A stretch of 13,592 bases of DNA from S5-A14a sp022766365 (GTDB taxonomy: Bacteria; Bacillota; Clostridia; Peptostreptococcales; Anaerovoracaceae), in the NCBI GenBank assembly GCA_050313295.1, contig JBNPLD010000025.1, one strand, 5' to 3'. The position numbers and the translations under genes are program-made. Positions 5,794 to 13,549 of this stretch are shown piece after piece. The notes beneath the pieces were generated by a model. It saw only the letters and a program-made list of their open reading frames with translations, ran no database searches and was not told the DNA's origin. Numbering within the stretch: position 1 is the first letter of the stretch; every line of letters begins with the position of its first letter.

Positions 5794-5812
5794 ATAGTAG
5801 CTACATTGCAAT
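5786..5812 (+). promoter_or_regulatory. 27-bp dyad, probable operator of the PadR-family protein
   Basis: ATTACAATATAG (5786-5797), a 3-bp centre, and CTACATTGCAAT (5801-5812) form arms that match at 10 of 12 positions. The left arm covers the -10. PadR proteins commonly repress their own operon from dyads placed like this, so binding by the downstream gene product is inferred from position. Confidence 0.6.
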
Positions 5813-5840
5813 ACATGATAGTGATCAGGAGGATAATACT

Positions 5841-6179
5841 GTGATTTCATCACAAATGTTAAAAGGCATGCTCGAGGGATGCATTTTAAAGATAATCAGT
5901 TCAAAACAAACATATGGATACGAAATATCAGAGGAGCTGAAAAAATATGGCTTTGAAAAAATATCTGAAGGTACAATTTACCCGATATTATTAAGGCTTG
6001 AAAGGAATAATGCTATAACAGCAGAATATCGGGAATCACCGAATGGACCGAAGCGAAAATATTTTTCAATTACACCTTTAGGAAGAAAGGAATTGCAGGA
6101 TTTTTTCCTCAGTTGGACAGAATTGTATAATGCGATAAATTTACTTTTTGAAATCGGAGGTAGGGGAAATGCGCAGTAA
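5841..6179 (+). CDS. PadR-family transcriptional regulator
   Basis: 112 residues, the usual length of the short PadR group. AGGAGG (5827-5832) lies eight bases before a GTG start, which I prefer over the ATG at 5856. The winged helix is clear: LKGMLEGCILKIISSKQTYG (helix 1 region), YEISEELKKYG, EGTIYPILLRLERNNAITAE (recognition helix) and the wing SPNGPKRKYFSITPLGRKEL. The final helix, FFLSWTELYNAINLLF, should form the dimer. The next gene starts within its last codons (11-bp overlap), so the two are translationally coupled. PadR proteins paired with such membrane proteins usually repress their own operon in response to envelope stress or drugs; the signal here is unknown. Confidence 0.92.
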   Translation: MISSQMLKGMLEGCILKIISSKQTYGYEISEELKKYGFEKISEGTIYPILLRLERNNAITAEYRESPNGPKRKYFSITPLGRKELQDFFLSWTELYNAINLLFEIGGRGNAQ

Positions 6180-6858
6180 ATTAGAGGAACTCCGTAGGTT
6201 GAACAATATTCTCGACGAACAGATAAATGAGGATAATCAGCCTATATTCACTGATATGATATGCTATATCCGCAGTGCCGATATATCAGAACTTAATCAG
6301 GAAATGGTCAGACGTGATTTAAGTGAAATGATTCTGTCTGCACAAAGCCGTGGAGATAGTATCAGAGACGTTATTGGTGAAGATTTTAAAGGATTTTGTG
6401 ATGAAGTAATATCAAATCTTCCACCTAAAACAACAAAGGAAAAGTGGATTGATAGATTAGACATTATCTGCTTTTGTGTATCGATATTAGGAGGGATAAA
6501 TATAGTCTTATCACAGGGCTTTCTAAAAATAATCAGTAATATCATCTCAAAACAAGCGATAAATTATAATATAGATATATCAGTTGGAACGATGATTTCC
6601 ATAGTGGTAATTATTGCTTTATCATTTTTAATCGTGAACAGAATAACAAAAAATGCACTCGACCAAGGAGGAACCCTGAATATAAAAGAAAAAGTCATGG
6701 CCGCTATGGCGGTGGGAACAGCCTTAACGGTACTAATCATCATTAGTTTGAAATTTGGGAGGCAAACCTTGGTTAGTGTCAATATTTTCCTGGCTATTGC
6801 AGTTATTGGAGGATTCTATGCTGCACATAAAGTGTTGTCAGGAATAAAAAAGTACTAA
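6169..6858 (+). CDS. Four-helix membrane protein with N-terminal HAAS/DUF1129-like domain
   Basis: 229 residues from the ATG at 6169, with GGAGG (6156-6160) eight bases before; an in-frame TTG at 6148 lies in front of that site and is rejected. Residues 1-90 are cytoplasmic and helical with the pattern NNILDEQINEDNQPIFTDMI, RRDLSEMILSAQSRGDS and DVIGEDFKGFCDEVI, similar to the domain of proteins often encoded next to PadR regulators (HAAS, DUF1129 and DUF1048 groups share a G.....IGED...FCDE core). Four membrane helices follow at about 97-117, 139-157, 177-195 and 202-218, ending in a short basic tail. The 11-bp overlap with the PadR gene means a shared transcript. The function is not established; a membrane sensor or partner of PadR is a reasonable guess. 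Confidence 0.8.
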   Translation: MRSKLEELRRLNNILDEQINEDNQPIFTDMICYIRSADISELNQEMVRRDLSEMILSAQSRGDSIRDVIGEDFKGFCDEVISNLPPKTTKEKWIDRLDIICFCVSILGGINIVLSQGFLKIISNIISKQAINYNIDISVGTMISIVVIIALSFLIVNRITKNALDQGGTLNIKEKVMAAMAVGTALTVLIIISLKFGRQTLVSVNIFLAIAVIGGFYAAHKVLSGIKKY

Positions 6859-7319
6859 TGATAACAAGAAATAATTTCCTGATAATCGGGTTGAATCATA
6901 TGAATTTGCAATCCGGCTCGGTATAACGGAATATCCGATTTATATTGTGCTTATCGGTTGCGGGCATAAAAGTTTTGTAGATTAACAAATGGGTAAGGCA
7001 TATTGCATAGGTCAACATAATCATGAGTCGAGTTATTTTGATATGTGGAACCTATAGGTCTTTGTCCGGGAGGTAGGAACAGCAATGCTATAATTGCTGA
7101 GGATATTTGTTATATCAAGTATCGGCTGATTTTTAGTAAGAAGAGGAGGCAATAGAATCTGCAAATCCCGTTATGAAATTTAATCGGTTTGCATGGAAGA
7201 CTGTTGATTAGTGTAATAATTACAGGATTCATGCAAATACAGCATACATACAGATTACAAGTTATAAATTAATTCGGTTTAAAGCAGGAAATTAATCAAT
7301 TGAAGCTTCGGAGGTAAAT
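6859..7319. other. Intergenic region without a recognisable gene
   Basis: About 460 bases with stops in all frames. No strong hairpin with a T-run follows the membrane-protein gene. Near its end, CGGAGG (7309-7314) serves the next gene, and an imperfect ATTAATTC/GAAATTAAT inverted repeat (about 7268-7295) precedes it. I find no convincing promoter for the ClbS-like gene here. Confidence 0.4.
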
Positions 7320-7838
7320 TTGAAAGTATACGAAAATAAAGAAGAACTCACTGCTGAAATAAATAAAGCGTTTGAGAAATATATTAAAGAATTCGATAAT
7401 ATTCCGGAAAGTTTAAAGGATTTCAGAGTAGAGGGAGTCGACAGAACCCCGGCAGAAAATCTCGCTTATCAGGTGGGATGGACAACCTTAATTCTTAAAT
7501 GGGAAGAAGATGAAAGCAAGGGTCTTCAGGTTAATACGCCATCAGACGAATTTAAGTGGAATCAACTTGGTGAATTATATCAGTGGTTTACGGATACCTA
7601 TGCTAACTTATCACTGAAAGAGTTAAAAGATAAATTAAATGAAAATATTAATTCTATATATGTAATGATTAATTCGCTCAGCGAGGAAGAATTATTCAAG
7701 CCGCACATGAGGAAATGGGCAGATGAAGCGACTAAAACAGCAGTATGGGAAGTCTATAAGTTTATTCATGTGAATACTGTTGCGCCTTTCGGCACGTTCA
7801 GAACTAAAATCAGAAAGTGGAAGAAGACAGCATTATAA
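7320..7838 (+). CDS. ClbS/DfsB family four-helix protein
   Basis: 172 residues, close to the family's usual ~170. The start is TTG at 7320, five bases after CGGAGG; no ATG lies nearby in frame. It matches the ClbS/DfsB (DUF1706) pattern from end to end: YENKEELTAEINKAFEKYIK, FDNIPESLKDFRVEGVDRTP, NLAYQVGWTTLILKWEEDE, a KWNQLGELYQWF segment, SLSEEELFKPHMRKWA, and the C-terminal WEVYKFIHVNTVAPFGTFR with IRKWKK. ClbS itself protects colibactin producers by opening the cyclopropane warhead; DfsB is linked to bacillithiol-dependent reactions in the DinB-like superfamily. No genotoxin genes are visible here, so most likely it is a stand-alone detoxification or stress protein. It is monocistronic with its own terminator. 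Confidence 0.88.
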   Translation: MKVYENKEELTAEINKAFEKYIKEFDNIPESLKDFRVEGVDRTPAENLAYQVGWTTLILKWEEDESKGLQVNTPSDEFKWNQLGELYQWFTDTYANLSLKELKDKLNENINSIYVMINSLSEEELFKPHMRKWADEATKTAVWEVYKFIHVNTVAPFGTFRTKIRKWKKTAL

Positions 7839-7888
7839 ATCACAGATTACAAAACAAGAATTTCCTAAACATAATGACAAAGGCAGTA

Positions 7889-7925
7889 AAAGGCAGTAGA
7901 TGAAACTATTGCCTTTGCTTTTTTT
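7889..7925 (+). terminator. Rho-independent terminator of the ClbS-like gene
   Basis: AAAGGCAGTAG (7889-7899) pairs with CTATTGCCTTT (7906-7916) with one G-T wobble around a six-base loop, followed by GC and seven T. AAAGGCAGTA is also repeated directly just before, giving the 3' arm a second possible partner. Confidence 0.88.
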
Positions 7926-8343
7926 GCAAACTTTCATGCGGGATATGTCTATTGAAGTCAATTTATATTTTCCCTACAAAGATTCATCAAGATAAAACTT
8001 TTTAAAGATACCGCAGACGGCAGATGCAAGTGACTGAGAAACATTTAAGGGAATGTGTCGGAAGGAATCAGGTATACTAGACCGGGACAGAGAAGAAAGG
8101 GTTGCGAAGAATTAATGCAACGATAATAAACATGCAGATAAACAAGGCAAATTGTTATCTGTTGCACGATCTGAAAGGCATGAATGGGTGAAGTGTTTTG
8201 GGTACGAATCTTGAAATAGGCTTAATCAGTTATATCGGTTATATCGGTTTAAAGCCGATATAACACAATAAGAGTGTCAGATTAATTATATTTATACATG
8301 TTCGGCGAACCGCTTACAGAGTATTAATGTAATGTTAAAAACA
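7926..8343. other. Intergenic region with hairpins upstream of ppx
   Basis: No reading frame looks like a gene. A hairpin at 8135-8161 (CAGATAA pairing with TTATCTG, extendable by CAA/TTG past one bulged A) and a strong perfect dyad at 8238-8264 are the only clear structures. ppx promoter elements start at about 8344. Confidence 0.4.
8238..8264. repeat. Perfect 10-bp inverted repeat with an adjacent third half-copy
   Basis: GTTATATCGG (8238-8247) and CCGATATAAC (8255-8264) are perfect arms around TTTAAAG. The half TTATATCGG is repeated directly just upstream at 8230-8238. No T-run follows, so it is not a typical terminator; an operator or RNA hairpin is possible. It lies about 190 bases before ppx. 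Confidence 0.6.
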
Positions 8344-8387
8344 TTTAATCTCAATTTTACATAGAGTTAATATTAGTCTGCTATGAT
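8344..8387 (+). promoter_or_regulatory. Pho-box-like direct repeats and extended -10 upstream of ppx-ppk
   Basis: TTTAAT (8344-8349), TTTACA (8356-8361) and TTAATA (8367-8372) stand 12 and 11 bp apart, resembling the TT(A/T)ACA direct repeats with ~5-bp gaps that bind PhoP in Firmicutes. A TGC-TATGAT extended -10 follows at 8379-8387. No -35 hexamer of quality is present at the right distance, as expected for an activator-dependent promoter. Control by phosphate starvation is inferred from this pattern and from the polyphosphate genes behind it. Confidence 0.55.
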
Positions 8388-8453
8388 ATTAACAGTGGTG
8401 TAGGTATATGCACATAACATACTCAGTGTGAAACTAGAAAATAGAGGTTAGAA

Positions 8454-9338
8454 ATGAATTTCGGCATTATAGATATTGGATCAAATACAGTAAGACTGAA
8501 CGTCTACAGCTATGAAAGTAATGACATAAATATGATATTCAGTAAGAAGCATGTTGTTGGACTTGTTAGTTACATTCAGGACAGCAGACTGACGGATAAG
8601 GGTATAACTAAGCTGGTAAATGTCTTGCATTCGATAAAAGAGATAATCAGCCATGTGACAGTAGACAAAACAATTGCATTTGCCACAGCCTCACTTCGTA
8701 AAATCAATAATACAGAACAGGTTTTAAAGAAAATAGAAGAGGAGACAGGATTCAGGATAAAAATCTACGATCAGGAGCTTGAGGCAAGGTTGGGTTTTGA
8801 GGGGATCATGTGGACTATGCCATACAAGGATGGCATAACCGTGGATATTGGAGGTGGTTCCACAGAAATAATCAGATTCAAAAATAGAGAGATTTCTCAA
8901 ATTGTAAATTATTCCGAAGGATCTCTTTCTCTTTTTAACAGATATGTAAAAGGCATAATCCCAACGGAAAAAGAGATTAAAAATATTCAAAACGATATTA
9001 AAGAAGAACTATATAAGAAAGAACTGAATTTCGAATCCGGAATAATAATAGGAATTGGCGGAACTATAAGGGCTATAGGTGATTTGTCCAAGGAAGCCTT
9101 TTCCTTAGATGATAACAGACATTTTACGAATAAGAATTTAACGAGCTTATATAAAAGCATTATAAAAGGCGATGAAGATCTGGTAAAACTCATGTTGAAA
9201 ATCGCACCTGACAGGATTCATACCATCACCCCGGGAATGGTAATATTTAAATTTCTATGCAAAAGATTCGGAGCAGAAGAGATTGTAGTCAGCAGTTCCG
9301 GGCTGAGGGAAGGTGTTTTGCTGGAGAATGTGTTTTAG
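8454..9338 (+). CDS. ppx: Exopolyphosphatase, Ppx/GppA family
   Basis: 294 residues, matching the short single-module Ppx/GppA type (about 300) that lacks the C-terminal HD region of the E. coli enzyme. AGAGG (8443-8447) lies six bases before the ATG. It belongs to the ASKHA fold: phosphate-1 loop GIIDIGSNTVRLNVYS (4-19), ATASLR (77-82), the EARLGFEG segment with the conserved Glu (110-117), phosphate-2 loop VDIGGGSTEII (130-140), adenosine-loop-like GIGGTIRAIGDLS (200-212) and SSGLREGVL (281-289). The enzyme removes terminal phosphate from polyphosphate and may also hydrolyse pppGpp. It is followed 17 bases later by ppk, so synthesis and breakdown of polyphosphate are on one transcript, probably under phosphate control. 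Confidence 0.93.
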   Translation: MNFGIIDIGSNTVRLNVYSYESNDINMIFSKKHVVGLVSYIQDSRLTDKGITKLVNVLHSIKEIISHVTVDKTIAFATASLRKINNTEQVLKKIEEETGFRIKIYDQELEARLGFEGIMWTMPYKDGITVDIGGGSTEIIRFKNREISQIVNYSEGSLSLFNRYVKGIIPTEKEIKNIQNDIKEELYKKELNFESGIIIGIGGTIRAIGDLSKEAFSLDDNRHFTNKNLTSLYKSIIKGDEDLVKLMLKIAPDRIHTITPGMVIFKFLCKRFGAEEIVVSSSGLREGVLLENVF

Positions 9339-9355
9339 AGGAGCTAACAAATATT

Positions 9356-11602
9356 ATGAATGATATCGGTTTTATGCAAAACAGAGAGCTGTCTTGGCTA
9401 AAATTCAACGAGAGAGTTTTAAACAAGGCCGAAAAGGAGTATATGCCACTTTTTGAGAAACTGAATTTTATCAGTATATTTACTTCCAATCTGGATGAAT
9501 TTTTTATGATAAGAGTAGGATCACTTGGGGATCTTGCAGAAGAGGGAACCGAGGCAAAAGACAACAAAACGGGCATGAGTATCAAGGAGCAGATTGCGGC
9601 GATTATGCAGGAACTGCCGTCCCTATATAAAAAGAAAGACAAACTCTATAGTAATGTAATGGAAGAACTGAAGAGCTACGGTATATTTCATCTGGATATG
9701 GAAAAGCTCGATACCGAAGATAAAAAGTTTATCGACAGATATTTTGATAACATGGTGCTTCCTGTATTATCACCACAGATAATCAATAAGGTACATCCGT
9801 TTCCATTTTTAGGTAATAAGAAAAAGTATATATTTCTGGAGATAGCAAATGAAAAGAGGAATAAGGACAAGACAAGGGAAAAAGACGATTTTTTCGCCCT
9901 CATTCCTGTAGGTAACGAACTGCCTGATATCGTATTTATACCACACCGGGAAGATGTTAAATTTCTTCTCATAGAGGACATTCTCCTGTATTATGCCGAA
10001 AAGGTTTTTCCCAACCTTAAAGTAAAAGACAAATATATATTGTCGGTTACAAGGAATTTTGATTTTGTAGATAAGCAGGAGGTAAGAGAAGAATTTGATG
10101 ATTATAAACTTTATATGAAGGAAATTATCAAGAAACGACGCAGATTGAAAGTTGTCAGGGTAGAAACCGATAAGCCTATTTCCGAAAATTTTCAGGAACT
10201 GCTGATGAAGACATTCAAAATAAATAAAGACAGGTTTTTTTCATTCGAATCTCCGATGGATATGAGTTTTGTATCTAAGTTAAAAGAAGCCATCCACGAG
10301 GATACCCTTGGTAAAATTACATATAAGAAATTTATTCCTTACGATAAATATCCTCAGGAAACCACTAAGTCGTATTTTTCTTTAGTTGAAGCCGGAGATA
10401 TATGCCTTTCGTATCCGTATGATGATATGGGAGTTTTCCTTAACCTGATTAAGGAAGCCTCTACAAGAGATGATGTCGTATCTATTAAAATCAGTATTTA
10501 CAGGCTTGCAAAGAACTCTCACTTGGTTCAGTATCTGACATATGCCAGTGAAAAAGGCATAGAGGTAACTGTATACATGGAGCTAAAAGCCAGATTCGAC
10601 GAAGAAAACAACATTAATTACTCTGAAATTCTCTACAACTCGGGTTGTACAATAATATACGGCTTTGAAGAGTACAAAATTCACTCAAAAATATGCCTCA
10701 TAACATACAGAAAAGACGGAGTGATTCGTTATATTACGCAGATTGGTACGGGGAATTATAATGAAAATACGTCAAAGCTTTATACGGACTTCAGTTTGAT
10801 GACTGCAAATCCGGAGATAGGGAAAGACGCCAATGATTTCTTCAACAACATGTCCATGGGAATCGCTTACGGGAGCTATAAGCATTTGTTGCAATCTCCA
10901 TCAACGTTCAAAAACGCAATTTCAAATCTCATAGACGAGGAGATTCTAAAGGGGAAGGCCGGCAGATTGCTATTCAAAATGAATTCATTAACAGACAAGG
11001 ATCTGATCGAGAAGATTTCCCAAGCTTCCAATGCAGGGGTAGAAGTCCGATTGATTATAAGAGGTATATGCTGCATTCTTCCAAATGTCAAGGACCATAC
11101 AGAGAATGTACATGTGGTTTCAATAGTTGGGAGATTCTTAGAGCATTCAAGGGTTTATATTTTTGGCAAAGGGAATAATATGAAAGTCTATATTTCTTCC
11201 GCTGACATGATGACACGAAACACTCAAAAGAGAATCGAAGTAGCGTGTCCTGTTTACGATATGGAAATCAAAGCTTACATTGAAAAGTATCTTCTTGATC
11301 AGCTCAGGGATAACGTAGATGCAAAATATCTCAGCAATTCGGGTATGTACAATTCATTTGAGAAAAGCGGACCGGAACTATCAATGCAGGAAAAGTACAT
11401 AAGCATTTCCGAGGAAAGGAGAATGGCACAAAACAGCAGCAAAACGAATGATCATATTGTTAGACCTGTTGGACACAGGATAGAAAGCATATCTCATAAA
11501 GGAAAGGAAATGACATTTCAGAACAAAACTACTGGAAAATCTCAGGTTTTAATCAACAGAAAGGGCTTAATAGACGCAATTTTATCTTGGATTAAGAATT
11601 AA
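9356..11602 (+). CDS. ppk1: Polyphosphate kinase 1
   Basis: 748 residues from the ATG at 9356. GAGGAG (9338-9343) is twelve bases upstream, rather far but the best site; the frame is open further back only because it overlaps ppx. The enzyme reversibly transfers the ATP gamma-phosphate to polyphosphate. Domains in order: N domain beginning QNRELSWLKFNERVL and TSNLDEFFMIRVG; H domain; then two PLD-like C domains with YKIHSKICLI (His443, the presumed phosphorylated residue, equal to E. coli His435) and FLEHSRVYIFG (His597, equal to His592). ISIYRLAKNS and MELKARFDEENN supply the ATP and Mg-binding region, and IGTGNYNE is intact. About 60 residues after the normal end (from about 690) form a Lys-rich tail ending in a short hydrophobic helix LIDAILSWIKN. 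It is co-transcribed with ppx. Confidence 0.95.
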   Translation: MNDIGFMQNRELSWLKFNERVLNKAEKEYMPLFEKLNFISIFTSNLDEFFMIRVGSLGDLAEEGTEAKDNKTGMSIKEQIAAIMQELPSLYKKKDKLYSNVMEELKSYGIFHLDMEKLDTEDKKFIDRYFDNMVLPVLSPQIINKVHPFPFLGNKKKYIFLEIANEKRNKDKTREKDDFFALIPVGNELPDIVFIPHREDVKFLLIEDILLYYAEKVFPNLKVKDKYILSVTRNFDFVDKQEVREEFDDYKLYMKEIIKKRRRLKVVRVETDKPISENFQELLMKTFKINKDRFFSFESPMDMSFVSKLKEAIHEDTLGKITYKKFIPYDKYPQETTKSYFSLVEAGDICLSYPYDDMGVFLNLIKEASTRDDVVSIKISIYRLAKNSHLVQYLTYASEKGIEVTVYMELKARFDEENNINYSEILYNSGCTIIYGFEEYKIHSKICLITYRKDGVIRYITQIGTGNYNENTSKLYTDFSLMTANPEIGKDANDFFNNMSMGIAYGSYKHLLQSPSTFKNAISNLIDEEILKGKAGRLLFKMNSLTDKDLIEKISQASNAGVEVRLIIRGICCILPNVKDHTENVHVVSIVGRFLEHSRVYIFGKGNNMKVYISSADMMTRNTQKRIEVACPVYDMEIKAYIEKYLLDQLRDNVDAKYLSNSGMYNSFEKSGPELSMQEKYISISEERRMAQNSSKTNDHIVRPVGHRIESISHKGKEMTFQNKTTGKSQVLINRKGLIDAILSWIKN

Positions 11603-11703
11603 TCAATTCATGTTAAGATCTTCTCATATGATAAAACGGAACGGAAGTTGGGTAATTATACTTGGCGAGCTTAGTTACAGAAGGTATGAGGAGACACTAG
11701 TAT

Positions 11704-12396
11704 ATGAAGTACAGGAATATAGAAAAAGCAAAGTTTCTGTCTCGGCCTAACAGGTTTATTGCACAGGTAGAGATTGATAATAGGGTAGAGATAGTACATG
11801 TGAAGAACACAGGTAGATGTAGAGAGCTGTTATTGCCGGGTTGTGATGTTATTTTGGAGAAATCCGAAAACCCAAATAGAAAAACATCATATGATTTGAT
11901 ATGTGTATACAAAGATGGTTTGGGCTGGGTTAATATTGACAGTCAGGTTCCCAACAAGGTTGTGCGGGAGTGGATTGAAAGTCTTCCGCCTCTGTTTCGT
12001 GATGTATCATTAATCAAACCTGAATACAAGTATGGCAAGTCTCGAATGGATTTTTATCTTGAGAGAAATAAAGGGGATAAAAAGGTTTTAATCGAGGTTA
12101 AAGGCTGTACATTGGAGGTTGACGGAATAGGATACTTTCCGGATGCTCCAACAATCAGGGGTATAAAGCATCTTATGGAACTTTCAGAGGCTTCAAAGGT
12201 CGGATATGAATGCTATTTGATTTTTGTAATTGCAATGCCGGAGGTTAAAAAAGTCCTCCCTAATATGGGTACTCATCCCGAGTTCGGGTATTCTCTGGAT
12301 AAAGCTGTTAAAGCAGGCGTGAAGGTCATATATCTTGAGTGTAATGTGACCGAGGATTCGATTTCAGCAGAGGGGTACAGCGAATATCCGATATAG
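11704..12396 (+). CDS. sfsA: SfsA family protein (DNA/RNA nuclease SfsA)
   Basis: 230 residues, the standard length. GAGGAG (11688-11693) lies ten bases before the ATG. The N-terminal OB-like part contains FLSRPNRFIAQVEI and HVKNTGRCRELLLPG. The C-terminal part contains SRMDFYLE (Asp116), LIEVKGCTL (Glu131, Lys133) and FPDAPTIRGIKHLMEL, a PD-(D/E)xK nuclease arrangement. The E. coli protein was first described as stimulating maltose use and binding DNA; nuclease activity is the later reading of the fold. It lies 101 bases after ppk1 with no terminator between, so read-through from the polyphosphate operon is possible. A strong terminator follows. Confidence 0.94.
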   Translation: MKYRNIEKAKFLSRPNRFIAQVEIDNRVEIVHVKNTGRCRELLLPGCDVILEKSENPNRKTSYDLICVYKDGLGWVNIDSQVPNKVVREWIESLPPLFRDVSLIKPEYKYGKSRMDFYLERNKGDKKVLIEVKGCTLEVDGIGYFPDAPTIRGIKHLMELSEASKVGYECYLIFVIAMPEVKKVLPNMGTHPEFGYSLDKAVKAGVKVIYLECNVTEDSISAEGYSEYPI

Positions 12397-12429
12397 AAAT
12401 TATGTAGAGAAAAATTAGAAAAACACATG

Positions 12430-12459
12430 AAAAGTTGGAACTGATATTCCAACTTTTTT
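12430..12459 (+). terminator. Rho-independent terminator after sfsA
   Basis: AAAAGTTGGAA (12430-12440) and TTCCAACTTTT (12447-12457) are perfect 11-bp arms around CTGATA, ending in a run of six T. The A-run on the 5' side would let it work on both strands. Confidence 0.9.
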
Positions 12460-12466
12460 GTTGTTA

Positions 12467-12475
12467 TGGTATAAT
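12467..12475 (+). promoter_or_regulatory. Extended -10 promoter of azlCD
   Basis: TGG-TATAAT at 12467-12475 is a perfect extended -10. The -35 position 17 bases upstream (TTCCAA, 12447-12452) is poor and lies within the terminator stem. Initiation near 12482 supports the ATG at 12520 over the GTG at 12493 as the azlC start. Confidence 0.7.
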
Positions 12476-12519
12476 AAAAAAGCAAATTAGTTGTGGAAAA
12501 ATCCAAAGAGGTTGCAGAA

Positions 12520-13224
12520 ATGTTTAACTATTCATTTAAAAAATCCATACCAATTATGACGGGATACTTGTTTATCGGTTTGGCGTTCGGTATTTTGTTG
12601 AACAGTCAGGGATTTAATTTTCTGTGGGCAGCAGCTATGGCTCTATTTGTTTATGCAGGTTCAGCGCAATTCGTCATTGTAACTTTGATGATGAACAAGA
12701 CAGCTTTACCTGTGGCAGCTCTCATGGTATTTCTGGTGAACAGCAGGCACATGTTTTATGGTATTTCCTTCATACAAAGGTTTAAATCTATGGGAAAGAA
12801 GTACTGGTACATGATTTACACACTTACGGATGAGACGTATTCGGTGCTTTGCCAAATTAAAGATGACAATCGAATAACGAGTCAGGAGAAAAACCGTGGA
12901 ATGTTTCTGGTAAGTATGTTGAATCAGATATACTGGGTAACCGGTTGCACAGTGGGAGCATTATTGGGAGAGTTTCTGCCTTTTAGTACCGCAGGAATTG
13001 AATTTTCAATGACTGCGCTCTTTGTAGTTATCTTTGTGGAACAATGGATTGCATGGAAGGAAAAGGGAACACATATTCCGGCAATTACAGGAATTGTTTC
13101 TGCGATCATTTGCCTGCTCATCTTCGGACCTGATAAGTTTATTTTGCCTTCTATAATTTTTACCATAGGAATATTGCTTTCATTTGAAAAGAAGATAGAA
13201 CTTAAGGAGATGGATAATGAATAA
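12520..13224 (+). CDS. azlC: AzlC, large subunit of a branched-chain amino acid exporter
   Basis: 234 residues from the ATG at 12520, preceded by GAGG (12508-12511) at eight bases. The upstream in-frame GTG at 12493 lacks a ribosome binding site and is too near the expected transcript start. The protein is hydrophobic throughout, with the family motifs IPIMTGYLFIGLAFGILL near the N-terminus, FVYAGSAQFV (44-53) and NSRHMFYGISF (74-84), then DETYSV and WVTGCTVGALLGEFLP, and about six membrane helices. With AzlD it exports branched-chain amino acids and analogues such as 4-azaleucine in B. subtilis. Its stop overlaps the azlD start by 8 bp. No leader long enough for a T-box is present. Confidence 0.95.
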   Translation: MFNYSFKKSIPIMTGYLFIGLAFGILLNSQGFNFLWAAAMALFVYAGSAQFVIVTLMMNKTALPVAALMVFLVNSRHMFYGISFIQRFKSMGKKYWYMIYTLTDETYSVLCQIKDDNRITSQEKNRGMFLVSMLNQIYWVTGCTVGALLGEFLPFSTAGIEFSMTALFVVIFVEQWIAWKEKGTHIPAITGIVSAIICLLIFGPDKFILPSIIFTIGILLSFEKKIELKEMDNE

Positions 13225-13549
13225 GTATGTATATATGGCGATTTTGTGCGGAATCTCAATTGTGATAACCTTTGGGATCAGATATATCCCATTCGCACTG
13301 TTTGGAAGAGGCAAGGATGTACCTCCCAAGGTAGAATATCTGGGCGAAATTCTGCCACCTGCCATGATGGCAATTCTTGTTATTTACTGTCTTAAGAGCC
13401 TGGACTTGGGCAAACTTGGAGGATTCATTCCTGAGGTTATAGGAACATTGGCTGTGGTATCTGTGCACCTTTTAAAGAGGAATACCCTTTTCAGTATATT
13501 TGTGGGCACGATTGTATATATGCTGCTGATCAGATATTTTGCGAATTAG
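13217..13549 (+). CDS. azlD: AzlD, small subunit of the branched-chain amino acid exporter
   Basis: 110 residues, the normal size. AAGGAG (13204-13209) inside the end of azlC lies seven bases before the ATG, and the 8-bp overlap implies translational coupling. Three to four membrane helices are visible (about 5-22, 43-60, 67-85, 90-108). The conserved IRYIPFALFGRG and LPPAMMAILVIYCLK motifs are present. It is needed with AzlC for export. No terminator is seen in the 43 bases before the window ends. Confidence 0.94.
   Translation: MNKYVYMAILCGISIVITFGIRYIPFALFGRGKDVPPKVEYLGEILPPAMMAILVIYCLKSLDLGKLGGFIPEVIGTLAVVSVHLLKRNTLFSIFVGTIVYMLLIRYFAN

Noticed and set aside
7881..7898. Short tandem AAAGGCAGTA copies as a CRISPR-like or satellite repeat
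   Set aside because: Only two copies, and the second is the 5' arm of the terminator; no spacers or further units.
12493..12519. GTG at 12493 as the azlC start
   Set aside because: No ribosome binding site and only about 11 nt after the predicted transcript start; the ATG at 12520 follows GAGG at a proper distance.
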